Source of the DNA: JALOOB01 sp040766655 | GTDB taxonomy: Bacteria > Chloroflexota > Anaerolineae > CG2-30-64-16 | Assembly: GCA_040766655.1 (NCBI GenBank) | Contig: JAXGQB010000009.1 | Coordinates: 1 to 64,000, forward strand | Direction of reading: 5' to 3' | DNA: 64,000 bases | In this document: positions 7,104 through 16,289 of the stretch, in pieces | How the letters are laid out: every line of letters begins with the position of its first letter | Position numbering within the stretch: the first letter of the stretch is position 1 | Notes under the pieces: generated by a model | What the model was told of the DNA's origin: nothing | Database searches by the model: none | Seen by the model: the letters and a program-made list of their open reading frames with translations, nothing else | Position numbers and translations under genes: made by a program

Positions 7104-10100
7104 TTACCGGCGCACCAGCGGCAGATAGATGCCCGCGACCGGGCTCGGCTCGATGGTAAAACGCCAGACAACATCCGCACCGAGGGGCCGGCCACCAGTA
7201 TCGCTGATCGTGCCGGCCAGCCGAGCAGTGTAGGTTGCACCGCTCACGAGCGCCGCGGCCGGCGCCAGGGTCGCGCGGCGAGTGTCCGTGTTGTGCGTCA
7301 CCGCAGCAGCGACCGGGCGCCCGCCGGCATCGACCAGGGTGAAGCTGCTCGCGGTGATGGTGCCTGCGTTCATCGGGTCGCGGAACGTCGCGGTCACTGG
7401 CGGCCAGGGTGGAACCCCCGTCGCGTCGTCAGGCGGCCACGTGGAAGTGACCATCGGCGCATTGGCCACGCTGAAGGCCGCGGAGACTGCGGTGGTGCTG
7501 TGGAAGCCGTCGTGGACGATGATTTTGATGCGGCACTGGGTACAGTTGGCGTATTGCGCAGTGTCTACCGTGAGCTGCTGGCTGGTCGTGCTCAGGCTCA
7601 CCGCCTGCCAACTCGCGCCGTTGTCGGTGCTGTAGAGGACCGTGTAGGCCAGGGACGCGCCTGAGTCCGGGTCGGTCCCGGTCCACCGCACCGTGATCGC
7701 GCCGGAATAGCTGCCCGCGGTGGGCGCCTGGATCGTCACGAGCGGTGCGGTCGAGCTGGCCTCAGCCTCCGCAAGAAGGGTGGTCCCGCGCAGAAGTTGC
7801 ACCGAGCGCACGCCGGCCGGCGCAGGCACGTTGAAGAGCAAGGAGGCGTAGTCGAGCCCGGCGCGCAGCGCGGTGAACTGCGGCGTGAATGCGTGCTCGA
7901 CCAGCAACGCGGCGCCCGATCCCAGCAGGCGCAGCCGGTACTCGCCCGCGCCGGAGGGCGCGGGGTAAGCGCTGCGCGCGGGCAGCTCGAGAACGTCCAG
8001 GAGGCCGGTTTCCGCCAGGCCGGCCTGGCGCGCAATCTCGCCGCCGATGGTGAGGGTGGCTGCGTCCGGCGTCGCGGCGGCCGGGCCAGCAATACCTCCG
8101 AGGTCACGCCAAGCTGCGGCTGGCGCGCGTCCTCGGAGGTTCTCGCCGGGTGCGGAGGCGGCGCCTCCGCCGGCCACGAAGCGGTCGACCAGGGTCTCGT
8201 ATCCCGCCTGGTCCATCCAGAAGCTGCGCAGGTCCGCGCCGGGGAACTGCTCGAACGCCATGACCCGGACATGATAGCCCGTTTCGGGCACCGTGGCATC
8301 GACGTAGCGGTCGCGGATGACATCGTATCCCTGCATGACGTACCCCGGCGCGCCGACCGTGTCGGGCACGCCCGACAGATGGCCCACACACCAGGCCAGG
8401 GTCAAAGCCGGGTTGAAACGCGCGGGTGCGTCAACCGAGGTCAGGCACACGTGATGGGCGGGACCGTGCCAGGTCGGCAAGCCACCGTTGACTTCCCACA
8501 TCCAGTCCCAGGGCGCGAGCAGCACCGCGATGCCGCCCGAATCCAGCGCGGTAGGCACGGTCCAGTCCGCGTGGCGCACCAGCCGGGCCAGGTACCAGGC
8601 GCCGTCATTCTTGGGGTTGGGGATGAACGGCGCCCAGACGTCCGCAGCCACCATGCCGACCGCCTGGTCAACGTCCCGCAGCGGCGTCCACCGCTCTACG
8701 TAGAACGGACCCTGGCGTACCGCATCGCTTCGCGCCACCTCCGGAACCGCCTGGCCCGACGTCCACGGATAGGGGAACTCGTGCAGCGGGTGGTCCGTGG
8801 GCACCATGGGGTAGGTAGAGATGCGGAACGGCCAGTATTCCCCCTTCAGTGCCCGCACCACCACCGTCGCGTGCGCCGTGTAGGCATGTGGGTCGATGAA
8901 GAGGGTCATGAGTTGGTCGGCGGGGGTGACCGTTACGTGCGCCGCATGCTCGCCCAGCTGCCGCCCGATCGGTATCTCCCCAGCAACGCTCAGAAAATTA
9001 GCCGTGTTCCCCTTCTGCCGCACTTCAAGCGGCGCGACGCCCATGGTGCGGTAGAAGCGGAATTCACTGCGTGAGAAGGTCTCGGCCCCGGGCGGGTAGC
9101 GCAGCACGACGTCCGCATCGACCCAGTCCAGCTCGCTCTCCTCGCTCAGCCCCGCAGCCACCCGCACCGCGGCATCTTTGTTGGCCGCCCAGCTCGGCCC
9201 TTCGGTTACCTGGTCGAAGTAGATCGCCGGCTCTAGCACGGGGGTAGTGAAGATGCGCCACGTATAGTCCGTCTTCATGAACCGGCCGTCCCCCGTGCGC
9301 ACACCGTCGATGCCGCCCGAAATCCGGCCGGTGAGGGCCAGTCCTGCCTGCGCGCGCGGGTCGGTGGCCGGGTTTGCCAGCGACAGGTCGCACGCGATGC
9401 TGTTCGCCGAGAATCCCCGGCGGTACTCGCACAGCACGCCATCCGAATAATGGTCGATCGAGGTCACGCGGAACGTGTGTCCGTCGATCGTGGTCAGGTC
9501 GACCTCGCGGTTGAAGACCGCCTCCAGCGATAGGCCGGCCAGATCCACGTTGCGCCGATCGCGCGGGGGCGACACCTGGACCACCGACAGGTAGAGCAAC
9601 TCGATGCGCACGGTGTCCGCGAGTCCGCCAGCGCTGCCGGTGAGCACGACATCATCGGGGCCGAACGCGGCCTCCTGCGGCGTGGGGGCGACGTACTGCA
9701 CCCGGCAGCGGCCGTCCGCGCCAGTGGTGCAACGGTCGACGGTTGCCCAATGCCCCATCAGGAACGGCGCAGTGAAGACGACATCAGCACCGGCCGTGGG
9801 ACCGCCCCCGGCGCCGCGCGCGTACGCGCTGATCCACGCGGTGGCGGTCCCGTTGGGCACGAGGCGGTCGGGGTCTGTCGTGACCTCCAGCTCTGACACG
9901 TCCACCGGCGGTGGAGGCGGCTCGTCGCGGCACGCGGCGCCGGTGCGGTCGAAGGGATCCCAAAGGGCATAGCTGGCGCCGTTGAGCGTCACCCCCGTCC
10001 CGCCCGGGTTGGCCGGCGTCTTCGGCCCCGACGCCGCGCCCCAGTAGTTACCACGCAGGCTCAGGTACGCTGAGCGCGGCCCCTCCACGTTTACCCATAA

Positions 10101-11462
10101 GCTGAGGTTGCGGAAGCAGTTGTTTGTAATCAGCGCCGCGGCCGGTACCGCCTTGTAGAAGGTGACATGCCGCGTGAGGCTCTGCGAATCGCGGCTCCCG
10201 ATCGTGTTGCCGGTGATCTCCTTCGTCCGGGTTGCGCTCACCGCCAGGCCGACCTTGGTGATCACGTTGTCCGTGATGGTCGCCTCGACGTCATCGATCG
10301 CGCTGATCGCGCCGACCACCCGATTGCGCCGCGCGATCAGCACCGCGTCCCCCTCGGCCTGGATCTTCATCGTGCCGTACTCCGACGGGTCCGTGTTGAT
10401 CAGTTCGTTGTCCTCCGCGGTCACCCAGGTCCCCGCCCTGGCGATGATGCCGTGGCCCTCCTCCCCCATGTAGGTGGGATCGTCCGAGATGATGGTGCTG
10501 TTTCGCACAGCGGCCGTCGAGCCGGCGCCCCAGACGAACACCCCGTCCGACATCGTGTTGCGCTCCGCTATCAGATAGTTGGCGCCGTCCAGGTAGATGG
10601 AGGTCAGCGTGTTATCGGCGGCCATGGCCGACGCGGTGTCGGCGAGGAAGATGCTGAACGCGCCCGTGTTGTCCGATATCTCTCCGCTGCTGGCGCCATA
10701 AAGGCTGACCGAACAGCCCTGGCCCAGGCAACCGTTGCCGGACACCTCGATCTCCTGGCTGTTGCCGTAGGCCCGGATGCCGGATTGGTCCAGGAAGGTG
10801 CAGCCTCGCACCCCGCCACTGCCCGAGGTCCCGTCCTCCAGTTTCCCGAAGCGGATCTGCGTCTGGGCAAAGGTCACGCCGTCAAGCTCCAGGCCGCCGC
10901 CATAGAAGTACGAGCCGCCATCGATCACGGTGCCCGGCCGCATCGCCAACTGCACGCCCGGGTTGACGATAAGCCAACCCGTGTACGTGCCCGGGGCCAT
11001 GACCAGATCGGTCGTCACCCACCCGCGCAGCGCGCTGGAGTCCGCGTCCCATTCGGCCTTCGAACGCCACCCGCACACCTTCGTGTATGGGTAGGTCCCC
11101 ACCCACCAGCACTCGTAGTGCCAGATGGTGTAACGATACTTCGCCCCGGGAACTGGGATGGTATCGCGGTGGATCGTGGTGGTGGTCTGCGAGCTCTCAA
11201 ATACGGTGGTGGGGGACGTCGGGGGCATCGTATCGCGGCGGATCTGCCACTTCGTGAAGCCCTCGCTCGCGTAAGTCGCGGCGGTCCACTGGATATCGAT
11301 CGCGCTCCCGCCAGACATGACGACGCCGTCGTTCAGGGCTGGCGACAGAAGAGACTGCGGCGGTGCGGCGGCTGAGAGCCGGCCCGACACGCCTTGACTG
11401 AGCAGCAGAAAGAGGAGCACGGCGGCGATAAGGCCGAGGACGAGAAGCACAACGCGTTTCAT
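7104..11462 (-). CDS. Large secreted beta-helix protein with Big_5 domains and a degenerate metallopeptidase-like region
   Basis: This 1452-residue protein begins with a signal anchor (KRVVLLVLGLIAAVLLFLLL). An Ig/fibronectin-like segment comes next. A right-handed parallel beta-helix (about 150-510) shows repeats such as GNSQEIEVSGN, NTMSDGVFVWG and DNVITKVGLAV. A Big_5-type module (SPPRDRRNVDLAG) lies near 640-770. A region near 780-1120 resembles secreted metallopeptidases but reads TLAWCVGHLSG (about 1021-1031) where HExxHxxG is expected, so zinc catalysis is unlikely. A second Ig-like/Big_5 pair ends in GIYLPLVRR. AAGGAGG precedes the ATG. A surface or extracellular role in binding polymer or cell surface is an inference. 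Confidence 0.8.
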   Translation of the reverse strand: MKRVVLLVLGLIAAVLLFLLLSQGVSGRLSAAAPPQSLLSPALNDGVVMSGGSAIDIQWTAATYASEGFTKWQIRRDTMPPTSPTTVFESSQTTTTIHRDTIPVPGAKYRYTIWHYECWWVGTYPYTKVCGWRSKAEWDADSSALRGWVTTDLVMAPGTYTGWLIVNPGVQLAMRPGTVIDGGSYFYGGGLELDGVTFAQTQIRFGKLEDGTSGSGGVRGCTFLDQSGIRAYGNSQEIEVSGNGCLGQGCSVSLYGASSGEISDNTGAFSIFLADTASAMAADNTLTSIYLDGANYLIAERNTMSDGVFVWGAGSTAAVRNSTIISDDPTYMGEEGHGIIARAGTWVTAEDNELINTDPSEYGTMKIQAEGDAVLIARRNRVVGAISAIDDVEATITDNVITKVGLAVSATRTKEITGNTIGSRDSQSLTRHVTFYKAVPAAALITNNCFRNLSLWVNVEGPRSAYLSLRGNYWGAASGPKTPANPGGTGVTLNGASYALWDPFDRTGAACRDEPPPPPVDVSELEVTTDPDRLVPNGTATAWISAYARGAGGGPTAGADVVFTAPFLMGHWATVDRCTTGADGRCRVQYVAPTPQEAAFGPDDVVLTGSAGGLADTVRIELLYLSVVQVSPPRDRRNVDLAGLSLEAVFNREVDLTTIDGHTFRVTSIDHYSDGVLCEYRRGFSANSIACDLSLANPATDPRAQAGLALTGRISGGIDGVRTGDGRFMKTDYTWRIFTTPVLEPAIYFDQVTEGPSWAANKDAAVRVAAGLSEESELDWVDADVVLRYPPGAETFSRSEFRFYRTMGVAPLEVRQKGNTANFLSVAGEIPIGRQLGEHAAHVTVTPADQLMTLFIDPHAYTAHATVVVRALKGEYWPFRISTYPMVPTDHPLHEFPYPWTSGQAVPEVARSDAVRQGPFYVERWTPLRDVDQAVGMVAADVWAPFIPNPKNDGAWYLARLVRHADWTVPTALDSGGIAVLLAPWDWMWEVNGGLPTWHGPAHHVCLTSVDAPARFNPALTLAWCVGHLSGVPDTVGAPGYVMQGYDVIRDRYVDATVPETGYHVRVMAFEQFPGADLRSFWMDQAGYETLVDRFVAGGGAASAPGENLRGRAPAAAWRDLGGIAGPAAATPDAATLTIGGEIARQAGLAETGLLDVLELPARSAYPAPSGAGEYRLRLLGSGAALLVEHAFTPQFTALRAGLDYASLLFNVPAPAGVRSVQLLRGTTLLAEAEASSTAPLVTIQAPTAGSYSGAITVRWTGTDPDSGASLAYTVLYSTDNGASWQAVSLSTTSQQLTVDTAQYANCTQCRIKIIVHDGFHSTTAVSAAFSVANAPMVTSTWPPDDATGVPPWPPVTATFRDPMNAGTITASSFTLVDAGGRPVAAAVTHNTDTRRATLAPAAALVSGATYTARLAGTISDTGGRPLGADVVWRFTIEPSPVAGIYLPLVRR

Positions 11463-11643
11463 GGCAGCCTCCTTGGCAGTCTCCCATGAAGATCGTGGCG
11501 CTTTTCATGGTGGGCTTCGATACCAGAATAGGCCGGCGCCCGGGATTTCCAGTCCCATCTGATGTATAGAATACCACATGGCACGGACTTTGCGCGGGTC
11601 AGCATCATCGGGAATATGACATATGCGCGTCCCCGTTCTTGGC

Positions 11644-11672
11644 TTGCGCAGGCCACCACCGACCGTTACAAT
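11644..11672 (+). promoter_or_regulatory. Promoter for the EamA transporter operon
   Basis: TTGCGC (11644-11649), 17 nt, TACAAT (11667-11672). The predicted start near 11679 lies about 26 nt before the proposed TTG start codon. The gap between the two divergent genes holds no other element I recognise. Confidence 0.55.
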
Positions 11673-11704
11673 GGACTGATCCTGCACCCGTCCGGAGCCG
11701 TGCA

Positions 11705-12646
11705 TTGTCAGATTCGATCGCCACCCGTTTTGCCCATCGCCGCGCCACCACACCGCTGTTGCTGCCCGCGCTTGCGCTCGTCGCAGGCGTCATCTGCATC
11801 AGCTTCACCGGCATCTTCACCAAGTGGGCCGCCATGCCGGGCCCCGTGACAGGCGCGTGGCGCATGGCCGTCGCGACGGTCGTGCTCCTGTTGCCTTTCG
11901 TGCGCGAGAGACGGCAGTGGTCGCCGGATGAGCGCCGGGAAGTCCGTTGGGGCGTGCTGGCCGGCCTCTGGTTCGCGGTCAACCTTGGCATGCTGACCTC
12001 GGCCCTCCTGCTCACCAGCGCGGCCACCGCCACACTGCTGGACAACACCGCCCCGATCTGGGTCGGTCTCGGCGCGCTGTTCATCTTCAAGGAACGCCTG
12101 GGGCGTCCCTACTGGATCGGACTGGCCCTGGCGCTGACCGGTGCGGCCGTCGTCACCGGGTTCAACCCCTTTGCGGGAGTACGGTTGAGCGCGGGGGACG
12201 CGCTGGCCTTCGTCGGCGCAACCTTCTACGCCGGCTACCTGCTCACCGCACAGCGCGCAAGGCGAAACCTGCGCAGCATCTCGTTCTCCTGGCTGGTGGC
12301 CGTCACCGCGGCAATCACGCTCTTCATCGTGAGTGTCGCGATGGGGTATCGCCTGACCGGCTATGGGGCCACATCGTTCGCCTCGGTGATCGCGATGGGC
12401 ATCCTGTCTCAGACCGGCGGCTGGCTGCTGATCGGCTATGCGCTCGGCCATCTCCCCGCGTCGACCGCGGTGATCGGCCTCCTGGCGCAGCCCGTGGTCA
12501 CGGGCCTCCTGGCCGTGCCGCTCCTTGGCGAGGGGCTGACCCTGCAACAGGTGCTCGGTGGCGCGCTGGCCCTGACAGGCATTTACCTCTGCCTGCGCAG
12601 CAAGGATGCGGCAGCAGCCGCGGCCAGCATCGAGGCCATCACATGA
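11705..12646 (+). CDS. EamA/DMT-superfamily membrane transporter
   Basis: About ten hydrophobic helices in two repeated EamA halves; the first starts LLLPALALVAGVICISFTGIFTKW and the second begins near GDALAFVGATFYAGYLL. The hallmark DNTAPIWVGLGALFIFKE of drug/metabolite exporters is present. The substrate is unknown. An ATG at 11639 opens the frame, but a TTG at 11705 has GGAG 7 nt upstream, follows the promoter, and gives a normal start (about 313 residues). The stop overlaps the next gene by ATGA, indicating translational coupling with the flavin-binding protein and aminotransferase. Confidence 0.85.
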   Translation: MSDSIATRFAHRRATTPLLLPALALVAGVICISFTGIFTKWAAMPGPVTGAWRMAVATVVLLLPFVRERRQWSPDERREVRWGVLAGLWFAVNLGMLTSALLLTSAATATLLDNTAPIWVGLGALFIFKERLGRPYWIGLALALTGAAVVTGFNPFAGVRLSAGDALAFVGATFYAGYLLTAQRARRNLRSISFSWLVAVTAAITLFIVSVAMGYRLTGYGATSFASVIAMGILSQTGGWLLIGYALGHLPASTAVIGLLAQPVVTGLLAVPLLGEGLTLQQVLGGALALTGIYLCLRSKDAAAAAASIEAIT

Positions 12647-13122
12647 CGGAAGAGACGCTGCGTGCGCGCATCGCCGGCTTCCTGGCCGAACACACGACGA
12701 TGACGCTGGCAACGTCGGCCGCGGACGGAACCCCCGCGGCGGCCGCGGTTTTCTACGCGGCTGACGATTCGCTGAACCTGGTCTTCCTGTCGGAGGAGAC
12801 CACCGAGCACGGCCTCAATCTGCTGGCCCGGCCCGATGTCGCAGCGACGATCCAGGCTGACGGCCAGGACTGGCGCAACATCCGCGGCCTGCAGGTGCGC
12901 GGCCGCGCCGCGATGGCCTCAACCGTCGATCTGGCCCGTGCCATGGCGGTATACGGCCGGCGCTTCGCCTTCGTCGGCGCGCTGCTGGCCGGCGCTGGGG
13001 GGCCCGGCGCCCTCGTCGGGCCGCTGGCCCGCGCGCGCTTCTGGGTGCTGCGTCCGACGTGGTTCAGGCTGGTGGACAACACCGTTCGATTCGGCTTCAA
13101 AGAGGAGTGGACGCAGCCATGA
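12643..13122 (+). CDS. Pyridoxamine 5'-phosphate oxidase-like FMN-binding protein
   Basis: The 159-residue protein has the split-barrel pattern of this family: MTLATSAADGTPAAAAVFYAAD at the start, then LNLVFLSEETTEHGLNLLARPDVAATIQADGQDW and a GLQVRGRAAM strand. The family binds FMN or F420 and includes oxidases, reductases and haem-degrading proteins, so the reaction cannot be assigned. It overlaps both neighbours by ATGA (12643 and 13119), so it is coupled between the EamA transporter and a PLP aminotransferase. Confidence 0.78.
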   Translation: MTEETLRARIAGFLAEHTTMTLATSAADGTPAAAAVFYAADDSLNLVFLSEETTEHGLNLLARPDVAATIQADGQDWRNIRGLQVRGRAAMASTVDLARAMAVYGRRFAFVGALLAGAGGPGALVGPLARARFWVLRPTWFRLVDNTVRFGFKEEWTQP

Positions 13123-14303
13123 ACGGCGGACTCAGCCGCCAGCCGGCACGCACGCCGGCCCTGCCCGACACCCAGCTCTTCCTGCGGCCGGGCATCATCG
13201 AGATGAACTGGGGCAATCCCGCGCCGGAGTTGCTGCCCGTGGACAAGGTCGCGCAGGCAGCAGATCATGCGCTGCGCTCTGGCGGTCGGGCCGCCTTGGC
13301 GTACGGGGCGGAGCAGGGACCCGGCAGGCTCATCGAGCCGCTGGCCGCCTCCCTGAGCCGGCGGGAGAGCGCGGCGATCGGACCCGATCGGCTCTTCATC
13401 ACGGGAGGCGTGTCGCAGGGGCTCGACCTGCTGTGCACGCTGCTGTCGCAGCCGGGCGACACCGTGTTGGTGCAGGCGCCGGTCTATCACCTGGCGCTGC
13501 GCATCTTCGCGGATCACGGCCTCCTCCTGGCGCCGGTGGAGAGCGACGAACAGGGACTGCGGGTCGAGGCGGTGGCGGCAGCCCTGGCGCGGCTGGCAGC
13601 CCAAGGCCGCCGCCCGCGCTTCCTCTACACCGTCCCCACCTGGTGTAATCCGACCGGCATCAGCCTGGACGCGGACCGGCGCGTTGCCCTGGCCGTGCTG
13701 GCTGAACAACACAAGCTGTTAATGGTAGAGGACGACGTCTATCGCGAGTTGTGGTACGACGCGCCCTCGCCGCCTCCGCTGCAACGGCTGGCCCCGGAGC
13801 ACGTCATCCGGCTGGGCTCCTTCTCGAAGATCCTGGCCCCAGGACTGCGCCTCGGTTGGCTGGTCGCGCCACCTGCGTTGGTCCGGCGCTGCACGGGCTC
13901 TGGCCTGCTGGACAGTGGGGGCGGGGTGAGCCATTTCGCCGCGCACGTTGCCGCCGGGCTGTTCGAGCTGGGGCTGCTCGACGAACACATCGAACAACTG
14001 CGCACGGCCTATCGCTCGCGCCGCGATGCGCTCCTCGCCGCGTTGGAACAGCACCTGCCCCAGGGGTGCAGTTGGCAGGCGCCGGCCGGGGGATTCTTCG
14101 TCTGGCTGCGGTTGCCCCACGATCTCGATAGTGCAGCGCTGCTGAAAGATGCGGAGGCCGCCGGCGTATCCTACGTGCCCGGCTCCCGTTTCTTCGTTGG
14201 AGGCGGCAAGTCGGGGCATCTGCGACTGGCGTTCAGCCTGCTCCGCGAGGAGGAACTGGCGGAAGGCGCGCGGCGGCTGGGCCGCGTGATTCGGGAGGCA
14301 TGA
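13119..14303 (+). CDS. PLP-dependent aminotransferase, class I/II (MocR/2-aminoadipate type)
   Basis: The 394-residue fold-type I enzyme shows TVPTWCNPTG (substrate-binding Asn), VEDDVYREL, and LGSFSKILAPGLRLGW with the lysine that binds pyridoxal phosphate. There is no N-terminal GntR domain, so it is a stand-alone aminotransferase akin to 2-aminoadipate or valine-pyruvate transaminases rather than a MocR regulator. The ATG at 13119 overlaps the preceding stop and has GAGGAG upstream; the earlier in-frame ATG lies inside the previous gene. The amino donor and acceptor are unknown. The C-terminal SGHLRLAFSL is typical of the family. Confidence 0.9.
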   Translation: MNGGLSRQPARTPALPDTQLFLRPGIIEMNWGNPAPELLPVDKVAQAADHALRSGGRAALAYGAEQGPGRLIEPLAASLSRRESAAIGPDRLFITGGVSQGLDLLCTLLSQPGDTVLVQAPVYHLALRIFADHGLLLAPVESDEQGLRVEAVAAALARLAAQGRRPRFLYTVPTWCNPTGISLDADRRVALAVLAEQHKLLMVEDDVYRELWYDAPSPPPLQRLAPEHVIRLGSFSKILAPGLRLGWLVAPPALVRRCTGSGLLDSGGGVSHFAAHVAAGLFELGLLDEHIEQLRTAYRSRRDALLAALEQHLPQGCSWQAPAGGFFVWLRLPHDLDSAALLKDAEAAGVSYVPGSRFFVGGGKSGHLRLAFSLLREEELAEGARRLGRVIREA

Positions 14304-14309
14304 GCAAAC

Positions 14310-15059
14310 GTGACATCGTCTGATCCATTTCGCCGTACGTCCGATGAGGCGGCTCGCCGCGGACATCCATCCTACGTCTGGCGCGCCGGCCAGGAGCGCC
14401 GCCTGGCGCTCGTTCGCCGCTGGGCCAACCTTGACGGGGCACGCATCCTCGACAACGGCTGCGGCGTGGGCATGTACACTGCCCGCTTCTGCGAACACTC
14501 TCCCCGGGTGACCGGGGTGGAGATCGACCCGGCCGCGGCCGCGCACGCGGCACAGCGAACCGGGGCACGGATCGTCGTCGCGCGCGGGGAGGCGCTGCCC
14601 TTCGCGGCCGGCAGCTTCGACGTGGTCTTCTCACACGAAGTCATCGAGCACGTCGACAACGATCGGTTGGCCGCGCAGGAAATGGTGCGCGTCCTGGCGC
14701 CGCGCGGACGTATCGTCCTCTTCTGCCCGAACCGCCTCTATCCCTTCGAGACGCACGGTCACTACTGGCGCGGTCAGTACCATTTCGGAAACACGCCGCT
14801 CATCAACTACCTGCCGAGCCCCCTCCGCAATCGCCTCGCTCCGCATGTCAGGGCGTATACGGGTCCCGGCCTGCGCAACCTCTTCGCGGGACAGCCCATC
14901 AACGTCGTTCACCACGAGGTCATCTATCCTGGCTTCGACAATGTCGTTGCGACGCGGCCGCGGCTCGGACGTTGGCTGAAACGCGCACTCTACGCAGCGG
15001 AGCATACGCCCCTTCAGGCACTCGGGCTGAGTCACTTTCTGGTGTTGGAGCGCGAATAG
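14310..15059 (+). CDS. Class I SAM-dependent methyltransferase
   Basis: The 249-residue protein has SAM motif I ILDNGCGVGMYT (near 47-58), motif II VTGVEIDPAAA and the FDVVFSHEVIEHVDN post-motif characteristic of Methyltransf_11/UbiE-like enzymes. The C-terminal part (HGHYWRGQYHFGNTPLINYLP) is shared with methyltransferases near lipid and cell-envelope genes. The start is GTG, with GGAGG 12 nt upstream, only 6 nt after the aminotransferase stop. The acceptor substrate is unknown. Confidence 0.88.
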   Translation: MTSSDPFRRTSDEAARRGHPSYVWRAGQERRLALVRRWANLDGARILDNGCGVGMYTARFCEHSPRVTGVEIDPAAAAHAAQRTGARIVVARGEALPFAAGSFDVVFSHEVIEHVDNDRLAAQEMVRVLAPRGRIVLFCPNRLYPFETHGHYWRGQYHFGNTPLINYLPSPLRNRLAPHVRAYTGPGLRNLFAGQPINVVHHEVIYPGFDNVVATRPRLGRWLKRALYAAEHTPLQALGLSHFLVLERE

Positions 15060-15118
15060 CGGAGGCCCGGGAAGGCCCGACTGGCCCGGAGCGCCGTGCG
15101 GCAGCCGCTTCCCCTCTT

Positions 15119-15147
15119 TTGCCGTTCGGTCAACTTTCTGCTATAAT
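15119..15147 (+). promoter_or_regulatory. Promoter for the penicillin-binding protein gene
   Basis: TTGCCG (15119-15124), 17 nt, TATAAT (15142-15147). Predicted transcription start near 15154, giving a 144-nt leader that begins with the hairpin at 15158-15188. Confidence 0.65.
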
Positions 15148-15157
15148 CGATCATGTC

Positions 15158-15188
15158 GTGCGGGGGGTGGAGGAACTGCCCCCCGCAC
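15158..15188 (+). other. GC-rich stem-loop at the predicted 5' end of the pbp mRNA
   Basis: GTGCGGGGGG (15158-15167) pairs with CCCCCCGCAC (15179-15188) around an 11-nt loop containing GGAGG. It lies within 5 nt of the predicted transcription start and is not followed by a T-run, so a 5' protecting or regulatory hairpin is likelier than a terminator. Confidence 0.65.
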
Positions 15189-15297
15189 GCTTTAAGATGC
15201 AGTTCTGCCAGGCATCAGCTGCACGTCATGGAACCGAACGACAGGTCAGGCGTCCTAAGAGCATCACGCCTGCACCTTAGGAGCATTCCACACCACC

Positions 15298-16269
15298 ATG
15301 CACCGGACCAATCAAATCAAGCGCTGGCGCCGCGATCGCCGCGCGCAGAGTCGGCCACGCTACGGCATGTGGATCGCAGCCGTCTTCGGCGGCGCACTCG
15401 CCATCACCGTGTTCCTGACCCTCTCGACTGCGCTCTGGGCAACCGTCTCTGCGGCCAGCGTCTACACGCTCTTCGCACAGAATCTGCCCGATCCGAGTTC
15501 CATCCAGACCGAACAGGCAGTGTTCGAGACGGTCAAGATCTACGATCGCACGGGACAACACCTGCTCTACGAGTCCATCGATCCCCGGCCCTACCGCGGC
15601 GACCGGACCTATCTGCCGGCAGATCAGATTCCGACCCTGGTCAAGGAAGCCACCATCGCGCTGGAGGATCGGGACTTCTACACCAACATCGGCGTGAACC
15701 TGCGCGGCCTGACACGTGCGTTCATCTCGAACCTGCGCGGCAACAGCATCCAGGGCGCCAGCTCGATCACGCAGCAGCTGGTCAAGAACGTCCTCATCGA
15801 TCCCGAGGAGCGCTACGAGCAATCGTATGCCCGCAAGGCCAAGGAGGCCATCCTGGCCATCGAGATCACGCGCAAGTATCCGGGCCGCGAGGGCAAAGAG
15901 AAGATCCTGGAGTGGTACCTCAACTACAACTTCTACGGCAACGCAGCCTACGGGATCGAGGCGGCCGCACAGGTCTACTATAACAAGACGACCGCCGAAT
16001 TGACCCTGGACGAGGTGGCCGTGCTGGCCGCCATTCCGCAGTATCCCGGCCTGAACCCGTTCCAGTCGCCGGCCGACGCGTATCGGCGGCAGCGCAAGGT
16101 GCTGACCTCGATGGTCGATGCGAGCTACATCACCCCCGAACAGGCCGCAGCTGCCACGCGCTACTTCAACACCCCGCTGCTGACCTGGCTGGTGGAAGAA
16201 GGCTACCTGGGGCAAGGCGACCTGCCGCTGATCGCAACGGGCGACCGGCCCGCCACCGCCCGCGGCTGA
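15298..16269 (+). CDS. Class A penicillin-binding protein, fragment 1 of 3 (glycosyltransferase domain)
   Basis: The frame encodes a short cytoplasmic tail, one membrane anchor (about residues 25-50) and a GT51 peptidoglycan glycosyltransferase. Key motifs are ALEDRDFYTNIGVN (catalytic Glu), GASSITQQLVKN and KEKILEWYLNYNFYGN. The domain polymerises lipid II at the outer face of the membrane. Reading stops at TGA 16267, but homologous sequence continues at once in the -1 phase (RLNALVRADVLSKEEAD). Restoring one C near 16263 rejoins it, so 15298-18688 is one gene broken twice. An assembly error is likelier than decay because all motifs are intact. Confidence 0.85.
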   Translation: MHRTNQIKRWRRDRRAQSRPRYGMWIAAVFGGALAITVFLTLSTALWATVSAASVYTLFAQNLPDPSSIQTEQAVFETVKIYDRTGQHLLYESIDPRPYRGDRTYLPADQIPTLVKEATIALEDRDFYTNIGVNLRGLTRAFISNLRGNSIQGASSITQQLVKNVLIDPEERYEQSYARKAKEAILAIEITRKYPGREGKEKILEWYLNYNFYGNAAYGIEAAAQVYYNKTTAELTLDEVAVLAAIPQYPGLNPFQSPADAYRRQRKVLTSMVDASYITPEQAAAATRYFNTPLLTWLVEEGYLGQGDLPLIATGDRPATARG

Positions 16270-16289
16270 ATGCGCTGGTCCGGGCAGAC

